DNA of 64,000 bases. It comes from a virus. This document shows, piece by piece, positions 17,101-25,143 of the stretch (within the stretch, counting starts at the first letter, position 1; every line of letters begins with the position of its first letter). Under the pieces are notes generated by a model that saw nothing but the letters and a program-made list of their open reading frames with translations, was not told the origin of the DNA and searched no databases. The DNA lies in the IMG/VR virus record IMGVR_UViG_3300002144_000089, positions 1-64,000 of that record, one strand, 5' to 3'. A program made the translations under genes and the position numbers.

Positions 17101-17263
17101 AGCATTTAACTCTTTAGGAGATCCAAATGCCCCGCCTTATACCGGCGACGATCCCATTATCAGAGCAAGATTAGGACTGCCGGCTGTAAATACTGCTGCT
17201 GCTCAAGGAATTGCAGCAACATCAGGCGCAGCAACGTCTAGAGTTAGAAATTTGTTAGGATAA
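14126..17263 (+). CDS. Large baseplate/hub-type structural protein (candidate gp27 equivalent)
   Basis: The 1045-residue protein is unlike a catalytic enzyme. Both ends carry glycine-zipper stretches: GGAIGGLVNGGRGAALGALA at about residues 50-70 and IAAGGLIGNALGGRLGAVAG near 950. Between them lie two regions of mixed strands, one starting FNYVVSLGVLDAAEYNNPES and one containing KIHTHVFIDESPVTEAQMGR, RRPKVYVYSIMPYEVPE and FDINFNNAFMLTANSDFG. A Ser/Thr/Asp-rich linker sits at about 655-700, followed by QIAEMFHDRITNMTVDMVTA. In T4-like marine phages a large unnamed virion protein lies between gp53 and gp5; because gp5 needs a trimeric gp27-like base, this gene is the best candidate here. That assignment is positional inference. 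Confidence 0.55.
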   Translation: MAFNLSASLKSNLTSAVNTIKTSVSTVSQNISTATGVSTQKINSALLGGAIGGLVNGGRGAALGALAGGILGGGGAGDLLGQVKNKLGGLISAAEELQGLANNPLKLVERGMADLAGITGEEYGLVQSQYRELNERSAFSDFVDSGYKSPYEGDDTSASRIPNPLRNHNSFNYVVSLGVLDAAEYNNPESYRSAGGFKNYVIQSSGGNLDKRYQVFDETGSGKSEHAEYYIDDLEIEAVVSPNPNTRVTAGTALTFNVTEPYSMGNFIQAIIGAAATAGYKSYTQAPFCLKIDFKGWNLDGSTDANFLTRPIFIPIKFINMDFNVSGTGSTYAVKAVPMSESGLADNINKLKTSIKATGLFLHQVLETNDASITSAINGQIQGLEEAGALAPYDRYIIAFPKDRDTLQSALQTGNIDDTAFTTSPEEREEQRRGTVAANPELRGIYQSQSIIIKPPSRTYSILKSFAENTSLMNEIGLSTLNEDTNAPGNSSEADTAAATNPETGLVDTASKAVQPADKARDFQFNQNENITSIIEKIVVQSTFCAENSTIKAKNGLHKWFKIHTHVFIDESPVTEAQMGRRPKVYVYSIMPYEVPETVTMASNARASNIQGLKRVSVKEYNYIYTGKNEDVLNFDINFNNAFMLTANSDFGMTSGSQSDPDSSKVATSQTNSDSGATPAEPSDTTTTDDAAGGTQMDTGPTGASGTHSNDVRRQIAEMFHDRITNMTVDMVTAEMEIMGDPYYLPQDSGNYVSKRVAGKPGITEDGTMPYSTGPVLVDVNFRTPFDYQVDGATMEMPLAVPGFSGLFQVWAVTNMFSGGKFTQRLKMMRLRGQDDRASTGNTNFIQVNNNAAMANTTTQSDGTVGASGMTSTNCMPGPVADDIRNLMPAVGDDVAAALTAQVRAIESSLATGFAGIADVVPTIGAVPDLTKVIPRIASIAAGGLIGNALGGRLGAVAGAALGSQLGSPGGLNSLTGSLTSGLSGLEGGLNSAFNSLGDPNAPPYTGDDPIIRARLGLPAVNTAAAQGIAATSGAATSRVRNLLG

Positions 17264-17266
17264 CCT

Positions 17267-18631
17267 ATGTCAGAAAACGATGGCGGCTTACCAGAAGAAA
17301 GCCAAGGAAAATTAGAACAATTAAACGCTGTTACCATTAATCCCCGCAGCCCTTGGAAAATTGACGGACGTTCAGTTGTTCAAAATTATGATGACTTAAT
17401 AGAGTTTGGTCAGGATTTGTTTTCTGCTGCTAGAACTGAACGTCCAACTGCTAAAATAGCAACCGTAATAGTAATTGACAATGACTCAAATACTCAACAC
17501 TATCCAAATAATAAACAGTTTTGGATGGGTGCTTATACTAAAGGGCAAGAGGATGCTGGACTTATATGGAAACCTTTTACTGAATTTTTTATTGGATTAA
17601 GAGACGCTGGAAATACAAAATATCTAACCACAATCCAAAACACATTTATTGGCAGATTTAAAGGTGTAGCAGTTGGTAGCTATCAAGGTATTCCAATTGT
17701 AGTTCCTGATCCAAATATAGATCACACTAGACCAATTGTACAAGCTGAAGCTACAACAAGTACTACTACTGGAGTTACTGTTATAACCAAAACAACTGCG
17801 GATCCTCGAGCAGCAGGTGTTGTAACTGAAAGCGAAACTGTTCCGGCTGCTGTTACTACTCCAACAGAATTAACTGCTGAACAACGTAAATGGTTAGGCA
17901 ATGCTGATCCTACAGATCCGTACATTCTTGCCCGTATGCGAGCTGCTACAGGTTCTAGATCTAGTCAAAGTGCAGGACCACTTGCATCACTTTTAGCACA
18001 AGTTAAAGCAACTACAGGAGTAAATCCGTGTTTGCCAAATAATCCTCCTGCAAGCGCAGGAACAAGCGGCTCAGGAGCAACTCCGCCTCGGGCTGAACCG
18101 TATCAAGATGCTATTTTAAGACAAGCTAGGGCATCTGCCGCTGCACCGGCATCAACAGTTCCTGCAACAACTGCCAGAGGAGGCAGAGGCAACGGCGCAG
18201 CAGAACTTGCACAACGCCGTGCAGACGCTGCTACAGCTACTGCTACTGCTACAGCGCCTACTACAGTTACACAAACATCGTCGACACCTACGAGTACAAA
18301 CCAGTCAGCCGCAGGAAATCCGCGCCCTCCGAGTATATACGTATACGAACCGTTAACGCCAGGATTTGATAGATATGATTTTAACACTGGTAAAAAAGTT
18401 TATACACCAGATGCAGGCCCAAGCAGAAACGCATCATCGCAACCAGTTGTTCCCCAACCCACACCACGAGTGCCTTCAAATGCAAACACTCCTGCGTATA
18501 CTAGCAGCACAGTGAACAATGCAACAACTTCTGCAATCGCAAAAGGACCTGATCAAACTATAGATTATTCCGACGGCACCGGGGCAAATACTGGTGGTTG
18601 GAAACCTCCAGCATATGCAATTACTAAGTAA
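17267..18631 (+). CDS. Virion-type protein with ordered N-terminus and Ala/Thr/Pro-rich tail
   Basis: The 454-residue protein has an ordered N-terminal part of about 150 residues (SPWKIDGRSVVQNYDDLIEF, then KIATVIVIDNDSNTQHYPNN and NTFIGRFKGVAVGSYQGIPI). The rest is low complexity, rich in Ala, Thr, Pro, Ser and Gln (for example TATATATAPTTVTQTSSTPT). I do not recognise the fold. It begins 3 bases after the hub-type gene and precedes gp5, so a baseplate accessory or linker role is likely. The ACTGCTACTGCTAC-type codon runs suggest the tail expanded by slippage. Confidence 0.55.
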   Translation: MSENDGGLPEESQGKLEQLNAVTINPRSPWKIDGRSVVQNYDDLIEFGQDLFSAARTERPTAKIATVIVIDNDSNTQHYPNNKQFWMGAYTKGQEDAGLIWKPFTEFFIGLRDAGNTKYLTTIQNTFIGRFKGVAVGSYQGIPIVVPDPNIDHTRPIVQAEATTSTTTGVTVITKTTADPRAAGVVTESETVPAAVTTPTELTAEQRKWLGNADPTDPYILARMRAATGSRSSQSAGPLASLLAQVKATTGVNPCLPNNPPASAGTSGSGATPPRAEPYQDAILRQARASAAAPASTVPATTARGGRGNGAAELAQRRADAATATATATAPTTVTQTSSTPTSTNQSAAGNPRPPSIYVYEPLTPGFDRYDFNTGKKVYTPDAGPSRNASSQPVVPQPTPRVPSNANTPAYTSSTVNNATTSAIAKGPDQTIDYSDGTGANTGGWKPPAYAITK

Positions 18632-18669
18632 ATGATAAAATTTAAAAGAATAACAGGAACTAATTACTA

Positions 18670-21150
18670 ATGGCAAACGGAAATTATACAAGAACAACGT
18701 CTAATAATAATGTTGATTTTAAAAATGCAGGACCGTATGAAGCTATTGTTGTTAACAATTTAGATACAAAATATATGGGCGGGCTTGTTGTTGAGTTGTT
18801 AAGATATACAAGTGCTGGCGGCACACCCGAGCGCAGCGGGCAGCTATTAAATGTAAGATATTTAAGTCCGTTTTACGGTGTTACTCCAAATGCTGCACTT
18901 ACGGCAAACGACGGTTATGAGCATACTCAAAAGTCATACGGCATGTGGATGGTTCCGCCTGATGTAGGTACTAAAGTTCTTGTAATATTTGCAGAAGGCA
19001 ATGCAAACTTTGGCTATTGGATTGGATGTATTCCTGCAGACTATATGAATTTCATGGTGCCTGACGGCAGAGCATCAACTGAAAACACAACTGGAATTAC
19101 GCCACCGACACTAAGGGGAAGAAAACTTCCAGCAGGTGAATATAATAAAGCAATTGAAAGCGGATCTAAAGTTGATCCTACTTTGTTTGCTAAACCGTAT
19201 AATAAAGACTTTGCAGAGTCTTTAGAAATTCAAGGACTGTTAAATGACGAAACTCGCGGCACAACTACAACTAGTGCAAGACGAGAAATTCCTAGTATGG
19301 TATTTGGTATAAGCACACCTGGACCTAAAGATCGAAGAGACGGTTCGCCTACAGTAGAAATTGGCACAGCAGGAAATAAAGTTGCAGTTCCTTCAAACAG
19401 ATTAGGCGGTACTAGTTTTGTAATGGACGACGGCGACGAGAGATTTGTGCGTACCACACACGCAGAAGACGGTCCTCCAATTTATAAAAACAAAGGTGCT
19501 AATGAAACTGGCGGCGACAGAACTATTCCGCAAAATGAATTGATGCGTTTTAGAACTAGAACTGGCCATCAAATACTAATGCACAACAGTGAAGATTTAA
19601 TCTATATTGGAAACGCTCGCGGAACTACTTGGATTGAAATGACCAGTGATGGTAAGATTGATATCCATGCACAAGATAGTGTTAGTATTATGACTGAAAA
19701 TGATTTAAACATTACAGCAGAACGTGATATTAACATGGAAGCTGGTAGAAATGTTAACATTAAAGCAGCTGGTAGAGCACAAGGTGCTGACTCTGGTAGA
19801 GTTCAAATTGAATCTAAAACAGATTTTAATTTGCATGTTGGTGCAAACAGTAAAATTACGGTAGCAAAAAATCAACACATTACCGTAAAAGAAAGTCAGT
19901 ACATTGATACGACTAAATCATTACACATTAAATCAGGACAAGACAATCGCCTTACAGCAACTGGTAACACGTTTATTAATAGTGGAAAAGAACATAGAGA
20001 AACAGCAAAGTATGTTCATATGAATGGACCAGTTGCTCCTATAGCAAATTCAGCACAACAAGTGACTCCACTAAGCACAAACACCTTGCCTCGTGTTAAG
20101 CCAGGCGGCGTAATAAGTGGTTATGACAGCATATTAACTAGATCTCCTCAACACGAACCATGGCCGCATCATGAAAATTTAGATCCTATAGCATTTAAGA
20201 AAATTCAAACAGATAGAGAAAGACCAGGAGCACTTCCTAGTGCAGATCGTGTTCTTACTCCTGACACTTTTGATAAAAACTTGCAAGGTAGAGTAAGTAG
20301 TGCATATGTAACAGGCAGTGGCGGAAACGTAACTACTGGAGTTCAAAGTCGTGCAGGAGGAAACGGACAACCGTCAGTGCCACCAGGTGATTACACTAGT
20401 AGTCATACGTTTGATTTTAATATCGGTGCATTAAGTGAAAAATACGAGTCACGCGGTGATCCTGCAACAATTGGTTGGGATAGTACTGGCGGCTGGAGTT
20501 ATGGAAAATATCAACTTGCAGCAAATACAGGAGCAATGAACGAATTCCATACTTGGTTAGCTAGAGCGCATTCTAGTTTAGAATCTCAACTAAGTGCAGC
20601 AGGAGGTGCAGCAGGAGCAAGAGCAGGTACAGAAGCGTACAAAGCAGCTTGGGCACAAGTAATGGGTACTGATGCAGGCGGAAATGCACAAAGCGAATAT
20701 ACAGCCCTTGCATACTTTACTCCAGCAAATAGACTGATTAACAATGCAATTGGTCTTGAATCTACACTACGAGCTAGAACAGTTCAGCAAATGGTATTTT
20801 CAACCTCAATTCAACACGGTCCGGGCGGCGCAAGAAATGTTTTCCGTAGGGCATTAGAAGGGCTAGGTTATCCGCCTAACGCTATAACTGCAACTGAACC
20901 TACTGACGCTGCATTAATTAGAGCAGTGTATGCAGAACGCCGTGCTGAAAATGGCGCTAGATATTTCCCTAGCAGTACTCAACAAGTTAGAAATAGCGTT
21001 GTTAATAGATTCCATAATGAAGAAGCTGACGCTCTTAGAAGTCTAGAACAAGAAATTGCAGCAGCACAAGCTAATCCGCCAACATCAGACCCAACAGATA
21101 ACAGTGCTGCAACAGCAACAGTAGCACCGCATCGTTCTAGCGCACAATAA
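18670..21150 (+). CDS. 5: Baseplate central spike gp5 with C-terminal peptidoglycan hydrolase domain
   Basis: The 826-residue protein (575 in T4) begins with an OB-fold-like domain (AIVVNNLDTKYMGGLVVELL; MWMVPPDVGTKVLVIFAEGN; YWIGCIPADYMNF). After a linker come VgrG/gp5-type beta-helix repeats at about residues 295-450 (TGHQILMHNSEDLIYIGNAR, then SVSIMTENDLNITAERDINM). I see no T4-lysozyme-like domain between OB and helix. Instead the C-terminus, about residues 580-790, has LSEKYESRGDPATIGWDSTG and GWSYGKYQLA, resembling tail-associated muramidase domains in which a glutamate (E593 here) is catalytic. The spike would puncture the outer membrane and the hydrolase locally open peptidoglycan. 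It is flanked by gp25. Confidence 0.85.
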   Translation: MANGNYTRTTSNNNVDFKNAGPYEAIVVNNLDTKYMGGLVVELLRYTSAGGTPERSGQLLNVRYLSPFYGVTPNAALTANDGYEHTQKSYGMWMVPPDVGTKVLVIFAEGNANFGYWIGCIPADYMNFMVPDGRASTENTTGITPPTLRGRKLPAGEYNKAIESGSKVDPTLFAKPYNKDFAESLEIQGLLNDETRGTTTTSARREIPSMVFGISTPGPKDRRDGSPTVEIGTAGNKVAVPSNRLGGTSFVMDDGDERFVRTTHAEDGPPIYKNKGANETGGDRTIPQNELMRFRTRTGHQILMHNSEDLIYIGNARGTTWIEMTSDGKIDIHAQDSVSIMTENDLNITAERDINMEAGRNVNIKAAGRAQGADSGRVQIESKTDFNLHVGANSKITVAKNQHITVKESQYIDTTKSLHIKSGQDNRLTATGNTFINSGKEHRETAKYVHMNGPVAPIANSAQQVTPLSTNTLPRVKPGGVISGYDSILTRSPQHEPWPHHENLDPIAFKKIQTDRERPGALPSADRVLTPDTFDKNLQGRVSSAYVTGSGGNVTTGVQSRAGGNGQPSVPPGDYTSSHTFDFNIGALSEKYESRGDPATIGWDSTGGWSYGKYQLAANTGAMNEFHTWLARAHSSLESQLSAAGGAAGARAGTEAYKAAWAQVMGTDAGGNAQSEYTALAYFTPANRLINNAIGLESTLRARTVQQMVFSTSIQHGPGGARNVFRRALEGLGYPPNAITATEPTDAALIRAVYAERRAENGARYFPSSTQQVRNSVVNRFHNEEADALRSLEQEIAAAQANPPTSDPTDNSAATATVAPHRSSAQ

Positions 21151-21163
21151 GGGTAAATATAGT

Positions 21164-21598
21164 ATGAGCCAATTAGAAAAAAATCTGTATAAACGAGTAA
21201 CTGTAAGTCAACCTGCACAAGTAGCTACCTCAGGTAGAAAGTATAGGGGATTTTCTACAGTTGCAGATGCTAAAAGTTTTAGTGTATACGATTTTGAACT
21301 TATTAAACAAGACTTAATAAATCATTTTCATATACGTCAAACTGAAAAACTAAGTGATCCTACATTTGGGACTATTATCTGGGATATATTGTATGAGCCA
21401 TTTACAATTGAAGTGCAAGAAGCAATAATTGAAGATGTTACTCGTATTATTAATTACGATCCTAGAATAAAAGCTGAAGACATTGTAATAGATACTTACG
21501 AACAAGGTATACAAATCGATTGTACTATAACTGTACTTCCGTTTGGAGTAACCGACCAATTACGCTTTAAATTCGATAAAGAAAACGGGCTACTTTAA
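21164..21598 (+). CDS. 25: Baseplate wedge protein gp25
   Basis: The 144-residue product (132 in T4) shows the gp25/GPW pattern: SVYDFELIKQDLINHFHIRQ, LSDPTFGTIIWDILYEPFTI and VTRIINYDPRIKAEDI, followed by an amphipathic strand pair. gp25 sits in the inner wedge and nucleates the sheath; T6SS TssE is a homologue. It starts 13 bases after gp5 with AAGGG upstream. Confidence 0.93.
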   Translation: MSQLEKNLYKRVTVSQPAQVATSGRKYRGFSTVADAKSFSVYDFELIKQDLINHFHIRQTEKLSDPTFGTIIWDILYEPFTIEVQEAIIEDVTRIINYDPRIKAEDIVIDTYEQGIQIDCTITVLPFGVTDQLRFKFDKENGLL

Positions 21599-21631
21599 CG
21601 CTAAGAATTAAATACGCACTTTTTCTTATAA

Positions 21632-21639
21632 GATAAATA
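21632..21639 (+). promoter_or_regulatory. T4-type late promoter (GATAAATA)
   Basis: GATAAATA lies 25 bases before the gp6 ATG in a 65-base spacer, with AAGGAAACG as ribosome site downstream. Confidence 0.65.
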
Positions 21640-21663
21640 TTATCAGTAAACAAGGAAACGTAC

Positions 21664-24600
21664 ATGTCTTCAAGCGATAGACAGTCAAGGTTATTAGTAG
21701 CTGAAGACTGGAAAAGAATTTACCAATCATTTAGAAACGCTGATTTCCAGAGTTATGACTTTGATAATCTTCGTCGTACAATGATCAATTATCTGCGTCA
21801 AAATTACCCAGAGGATTTTAACGATTACATTGAGTCAAGCGAATATCTTGCACTGATTGATATGATTGCTTTCCTTGGGCAAAACTTATCATTTCGAATT
21901 GATTTAAATGCTAGAGAAAACTTTCTCGAAACAGCAGAACGTAGAGAAAGCGTACTACGCCTTGCACGTATGTTGTCTTACAATCCTCGCAGAAATCAAG
22001 CAGCAAACGGTTTACTAAAATTTGATACAATTAAAACAACTGAAAATATTTTAGATAGTAATGGACTAAATTTAGCAGGTATTACTATTAAATGGAATGA
22101 CCAAACCAATTCAAGTTACTTTGAACAGTTTGTTAAAATTATGAATTCGGCATTACCTTTGGCTAATTCAATCGGTAATCCTTTGAAGTCTGCATTAATT
22201 GCAGATGTACAAACACAAAAATATCGCATTAATGCAACAAACACCGGCCAAGCAATTTATCCTTTTACTAAGCGTATTGAAGGAGTAAGCACACGTTTTG
22301 AAATTGTAAGTACAGATATTACAACAGAAGATATTTTAGAAGAAGCGCCGCTGCCAGGCAATAGTCCTGCATTTTTATTCCGTGATGACGGACAAGGCGC
22401 CGGCAGTACTAATACTGGTTTCTTTATGCACTTTCGCCAAGGCAAACTTGAAACAGGAAACTTTGCAGTAACAAATCCTACACCGAATCAAGCAGTACAA
22501 ATTGATGCTGAAAATATTAACGATACTGATGTTTGGTTATTCTCTTTAAACAGTGCAGGTTTTGAAAACAATCAGTGGACAAAGATTGACTCAACCGAAG
22601 GCAACAATGTTATCTATAATAGTTTGTTTAATAAGACTAGAGACGTGTTTGCAGTAACTACTAGAATTGGTGATAGAATTAATCTAGTATTCAGCGACGG
22701 TGTATTTGGAAATTTACCTGCAGGCAATTTTAGATCATATTATAGAACTAGCTCTAACATAAGAAGTGTAATTACACCTAGTGCAATTAACACAGTAAGT
22801 ATTGAAATCCCCTACCAATCAAGAAACGGCTCGGCACAAACTCTTACTATTGGGCTTAAACTAAACTATACAGTTAGTAACGGTACTGCTACTGAAACTA
22901 ATGCAGAAATTAAACAAAATGCACCTACAACGTATTATACACAAAATCGTTTAATTACAGGTGAAGATTATAACATTGGCCCGCTGGCTATTAGTCAAGA
23001 TATCATTAAAACTAAAAGCTCAAATAGAATATCAAGCGGTATTAGTAGATTCTTTGATTTAAAAGATGCTAGCGGAAAGTATTCAACTACTAGTTTGTTT
23101 GCAGACGACGGCGTAATTTATAAAGAAGAATTTGTTGAAAAACAGTCATTTACATTTGCTACACAAACAGATATTGAAGGTGTCATATATAATACTATTG
23201 AAGGAATTTTAGGAAGTGTAAATACACAAAATTTCTATCTTGCAAAATATCCAAAAATTATTGTTAGTGATCTTAATGCCACATGGTCACAATCAAGTAC
23301 AAGCACAAATCAGTCACTTGGATTATTTCAAGACATTGACAGTAATGCGTATTCGGTAGGTAGTTTTACTGCTAACAGTTTGCGTTTATTAGAAGCTGGA
23401 ACAATGTTAAAATTTGTAGCACCGACTGGACAGCATTTTATGCCAGACGGCTCTTTGATGGTCGATGCGGGACCAGACCATCTAGGCATGACAACTTACA
23501 AATGGGCTAAAATAGTATCTGTAACAGGCGACGGAACAACAATAGACGAAGACGGAATTGCACCTATTGCATTAAACGATACAATCCCAACTGGGGCAAT
23601 ATTGCAGCAAGTAGTTCCTAATTTTTCTAAAGTATTAATTAATGATATAAAAGTAGAACTAATCGATCAAGTATTTGAATACAAAGATTTTGCTTTAAGG
23701 TACGATCAATACGACAGACAGTGGAAAATTGTATTAGCAGAAGATATCAATACTCTTAATGCATTTGCTACAGGAAAAGCTGGCGACATTAGTGGTGAAA
23801 ATCTTGATGCAAGTTGGATGTTGTATTTTAAAACAGATGGCGAAAAATATACAATTACATATCGCAATTTAAGATACGTAATGGAAAGTGCTGACGAAAT
23901 TCGATTCTTCTTTGACGCAGCTGATAAAATTTACGATCCTTCAACCGGTCAAATTGTTAGAGACAAAATTGATATTCTAAATATTAATCGTAAGCCAGGT
24001 GAACTAACACCGTTTACAACAGACTTTAACTGGACAATCACTGATGCATACAGAGATGCTGAAGGCTACTTAGATAGCCGTAAAATACAAGTTCAATTTA
24101 TTGATCTTGATGATGACGGTGTAGTTGATGACCCAGATATTTTTGAGCAAATTGTTGGCGAAGAAAATACTAGCATTGCAACAGCAGCTAAACTAATATT
24201 TCAAAAGAAGTACACTACTACCGACGGAGTAGAAGATTTTAAATATTTTGCAAATGATACTGCTGAAATAATTGTAGTACAAAACGAAGCAGCAATTTCT
24301 CCGTATAGCGCACGTTTAGAAGGACAAATATTCTATCTAATTGACGAAGGCATTTTTAGAAAACTTAATAAGGCACTAAACAATACAGTAATTAATACAG
24401 ATTACAAAGCATATTTTGGCCGCGCAGATTTAAAATTCCACTATACACACGTTGCTGATAGTGGATATAGAATTGACCCAAGTGCAAGTAATATAATTGA
24501 TACACATATTTTGTCGAAGTCTTATGATATACAAGTAAAGCAATATATTGCTGGAACAATTCTAACAAAACCTAAGCCGCCGAGCAATGATGAATTGTTT

Positions 24601-25143
24601 AGAAGTTATGGTACTGAAATCAATAAAATAAAAAGTATAAGTGACGAAGTAATTTATCATCCTGCAAAATATAAGATATTATTTGGCGATAAAGCAGCGC
24701 CGGACTTACAAGTTAGATTTAAAATTGTTAAAAACACCAATATGGTTATTAATGACAATGAACTTAAATCAGATATTATTGATGCAATTAATAAGTTTTT
24801 TGATATTGAAAACTGGGACTTTGGAGAGACGTTTTACTTCCAAGAGCTTAGTGCTTATATTATAAATGAGCTATCTCCTAAACTGGTAAGTATATTAATA
24901 GTTCCAAGGCAGACGACACAGTCATTTGGTAGCTTATTTGAAATTAAAAGTGAACCAGATGAGATATTTGCAAGTGCTGCTAAGGTAAGTGATATTGAAA
25001 CAATTGACCAGATAACAGCTACAAATTTACAAGCTAGTGGTACAGTAATTAATAGTGTATCGACTAGCACAACCGCAGGAATAACAAGCAGTGCATCAAC
25101 AGCAACAACAACTAATTCAACAGGTGGAGGCTATAGTTACTAA
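21664..25143 (+). CDS. 6: Baseplate wedge protein gp6
   Basis: The 1159-residue protein is much longer than T4 gp6 (660). The N-terminus is diagnostic of marine gp6: WKRIYQSFRNADFQSYDFDN, YIESSEYLALIDMIAFLGQN, FRIDLNARENFLETAERRES and LRLARMLSYNPRRNQAANGL. The C-terminal part (NFFDIENWDFGETFYFQELS-like sequence with INELSPKLVSILIVPRQ) fits the gpJ-type wedge end that dimerises in the baseplate ring; the last 60 residues are Thr/Ser-rich. The middle, about 350-950, looks like added beta-rich domains. The stop overlaps the start of the giant gene (TAATG). Confidence 0.88.
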   Translation: MSSSDRQSRLLVAEDWKRIYQSFRNADFQSYDFDNLRRTMINYLRQNYPEDFNDYIESSEYLALIDMIAFLGQNLSFRIDLNARENFLETAERRESVLRLARMLSYNPRRNQAANGLLKFDTIKTTENILDSNGLNLAGITIKWNDQTNSSYFEQFVKIMNSALPLANSIGNPLKSALIADVQTQKYRINATNTGQAIYPFTKRIEGVSTRFEIVSTDITTEDILEEAPLPGNSPAFLFRDDGQGAGSTNTGFFMHFRQGKLETGNFAVTNPTPNQAVQIDAENINDTDVWLFSLNSAGFENNQWTKIDSTEGNNVIYNSLFNKTRDVFAVTTRIGDRINLVFSDGVFGNLPAGNFRSYYRTSSNIRSVITPSAINTVSIEIPYQSRNGSAQTLTIGLKLNYTVSNGTATETNAEIKQNAPTTYYTQNRLITGEDYNIGPLAISQDIIKTKSSNRISSGISRFFDLKDASGKYSTTSLFADDGVIYKEEFVEKQSFTFATQTDIEGVIYNTIEGILGSVNTQNFYLAKYPKIIVSDLNATWSQSSTSTNQSLGLFQDIDSNAYSVGSFTANSLRLLEAGTMLKFVAPTGQHFMPDGSLMVDAGPDHLGMTTYKWAKIVSVTGDGTTIDEDGIAPIALNDTIPTGAILQQVVPNFSKVLINDIKVELIDQVFEYKDFALRYDQYDRQWKIVLAEDINTLNAFATGKAGDISGENLDASWMLYFKTDGEKYTITYRNLRYVMESADEIRFFFDAADKIYDPSTGQIVRDKIDILNINRKPGELTPFTTDFNWTITDAYRDAEGYLDSRKIQVQFIDLDDDGVVDDPDIFEQIVGEENTSIATAAKLIFQKKYTTTDGVEDFKYFANDTAEIIVVQNEAAISPYSARLEGQIFYLIDEGIFRKLNKALNNTVINTDYKAYFGRADLKFHYTHVADSGYRIDPSASNIIDTHILSKSYDIQVKQYIAGTILTKPKPPSNDELFRSYGTEINKIKSISDEVIYHPAKYKILFGDKAAPDLQVRFKIVKNTNMVINDNELKSDIIDAINKFFDIENWDFGETFYFQELSAYIINELSPKLVSILIVPRQTTQSFGSLFEIKSEPDEIFASAAKVSDIETIDQITATNLQASGTVINSVSTSTTAGITSSASTATTTNSTGGGYSY

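Noticed and set aside
14126-17263. Firm naming of this protein as gp27
   Set aside because: Length is 2.7 times that of T4 gp27 and I see no diagnostic motif; only position supports it.
21152-21159. GGTAAATA as a late promoter for gp25
   Set aside because: It is only 5 bases before the ATG; the start of transcription would fall inside the gene. It is better read as part of the ribosome-binding region.
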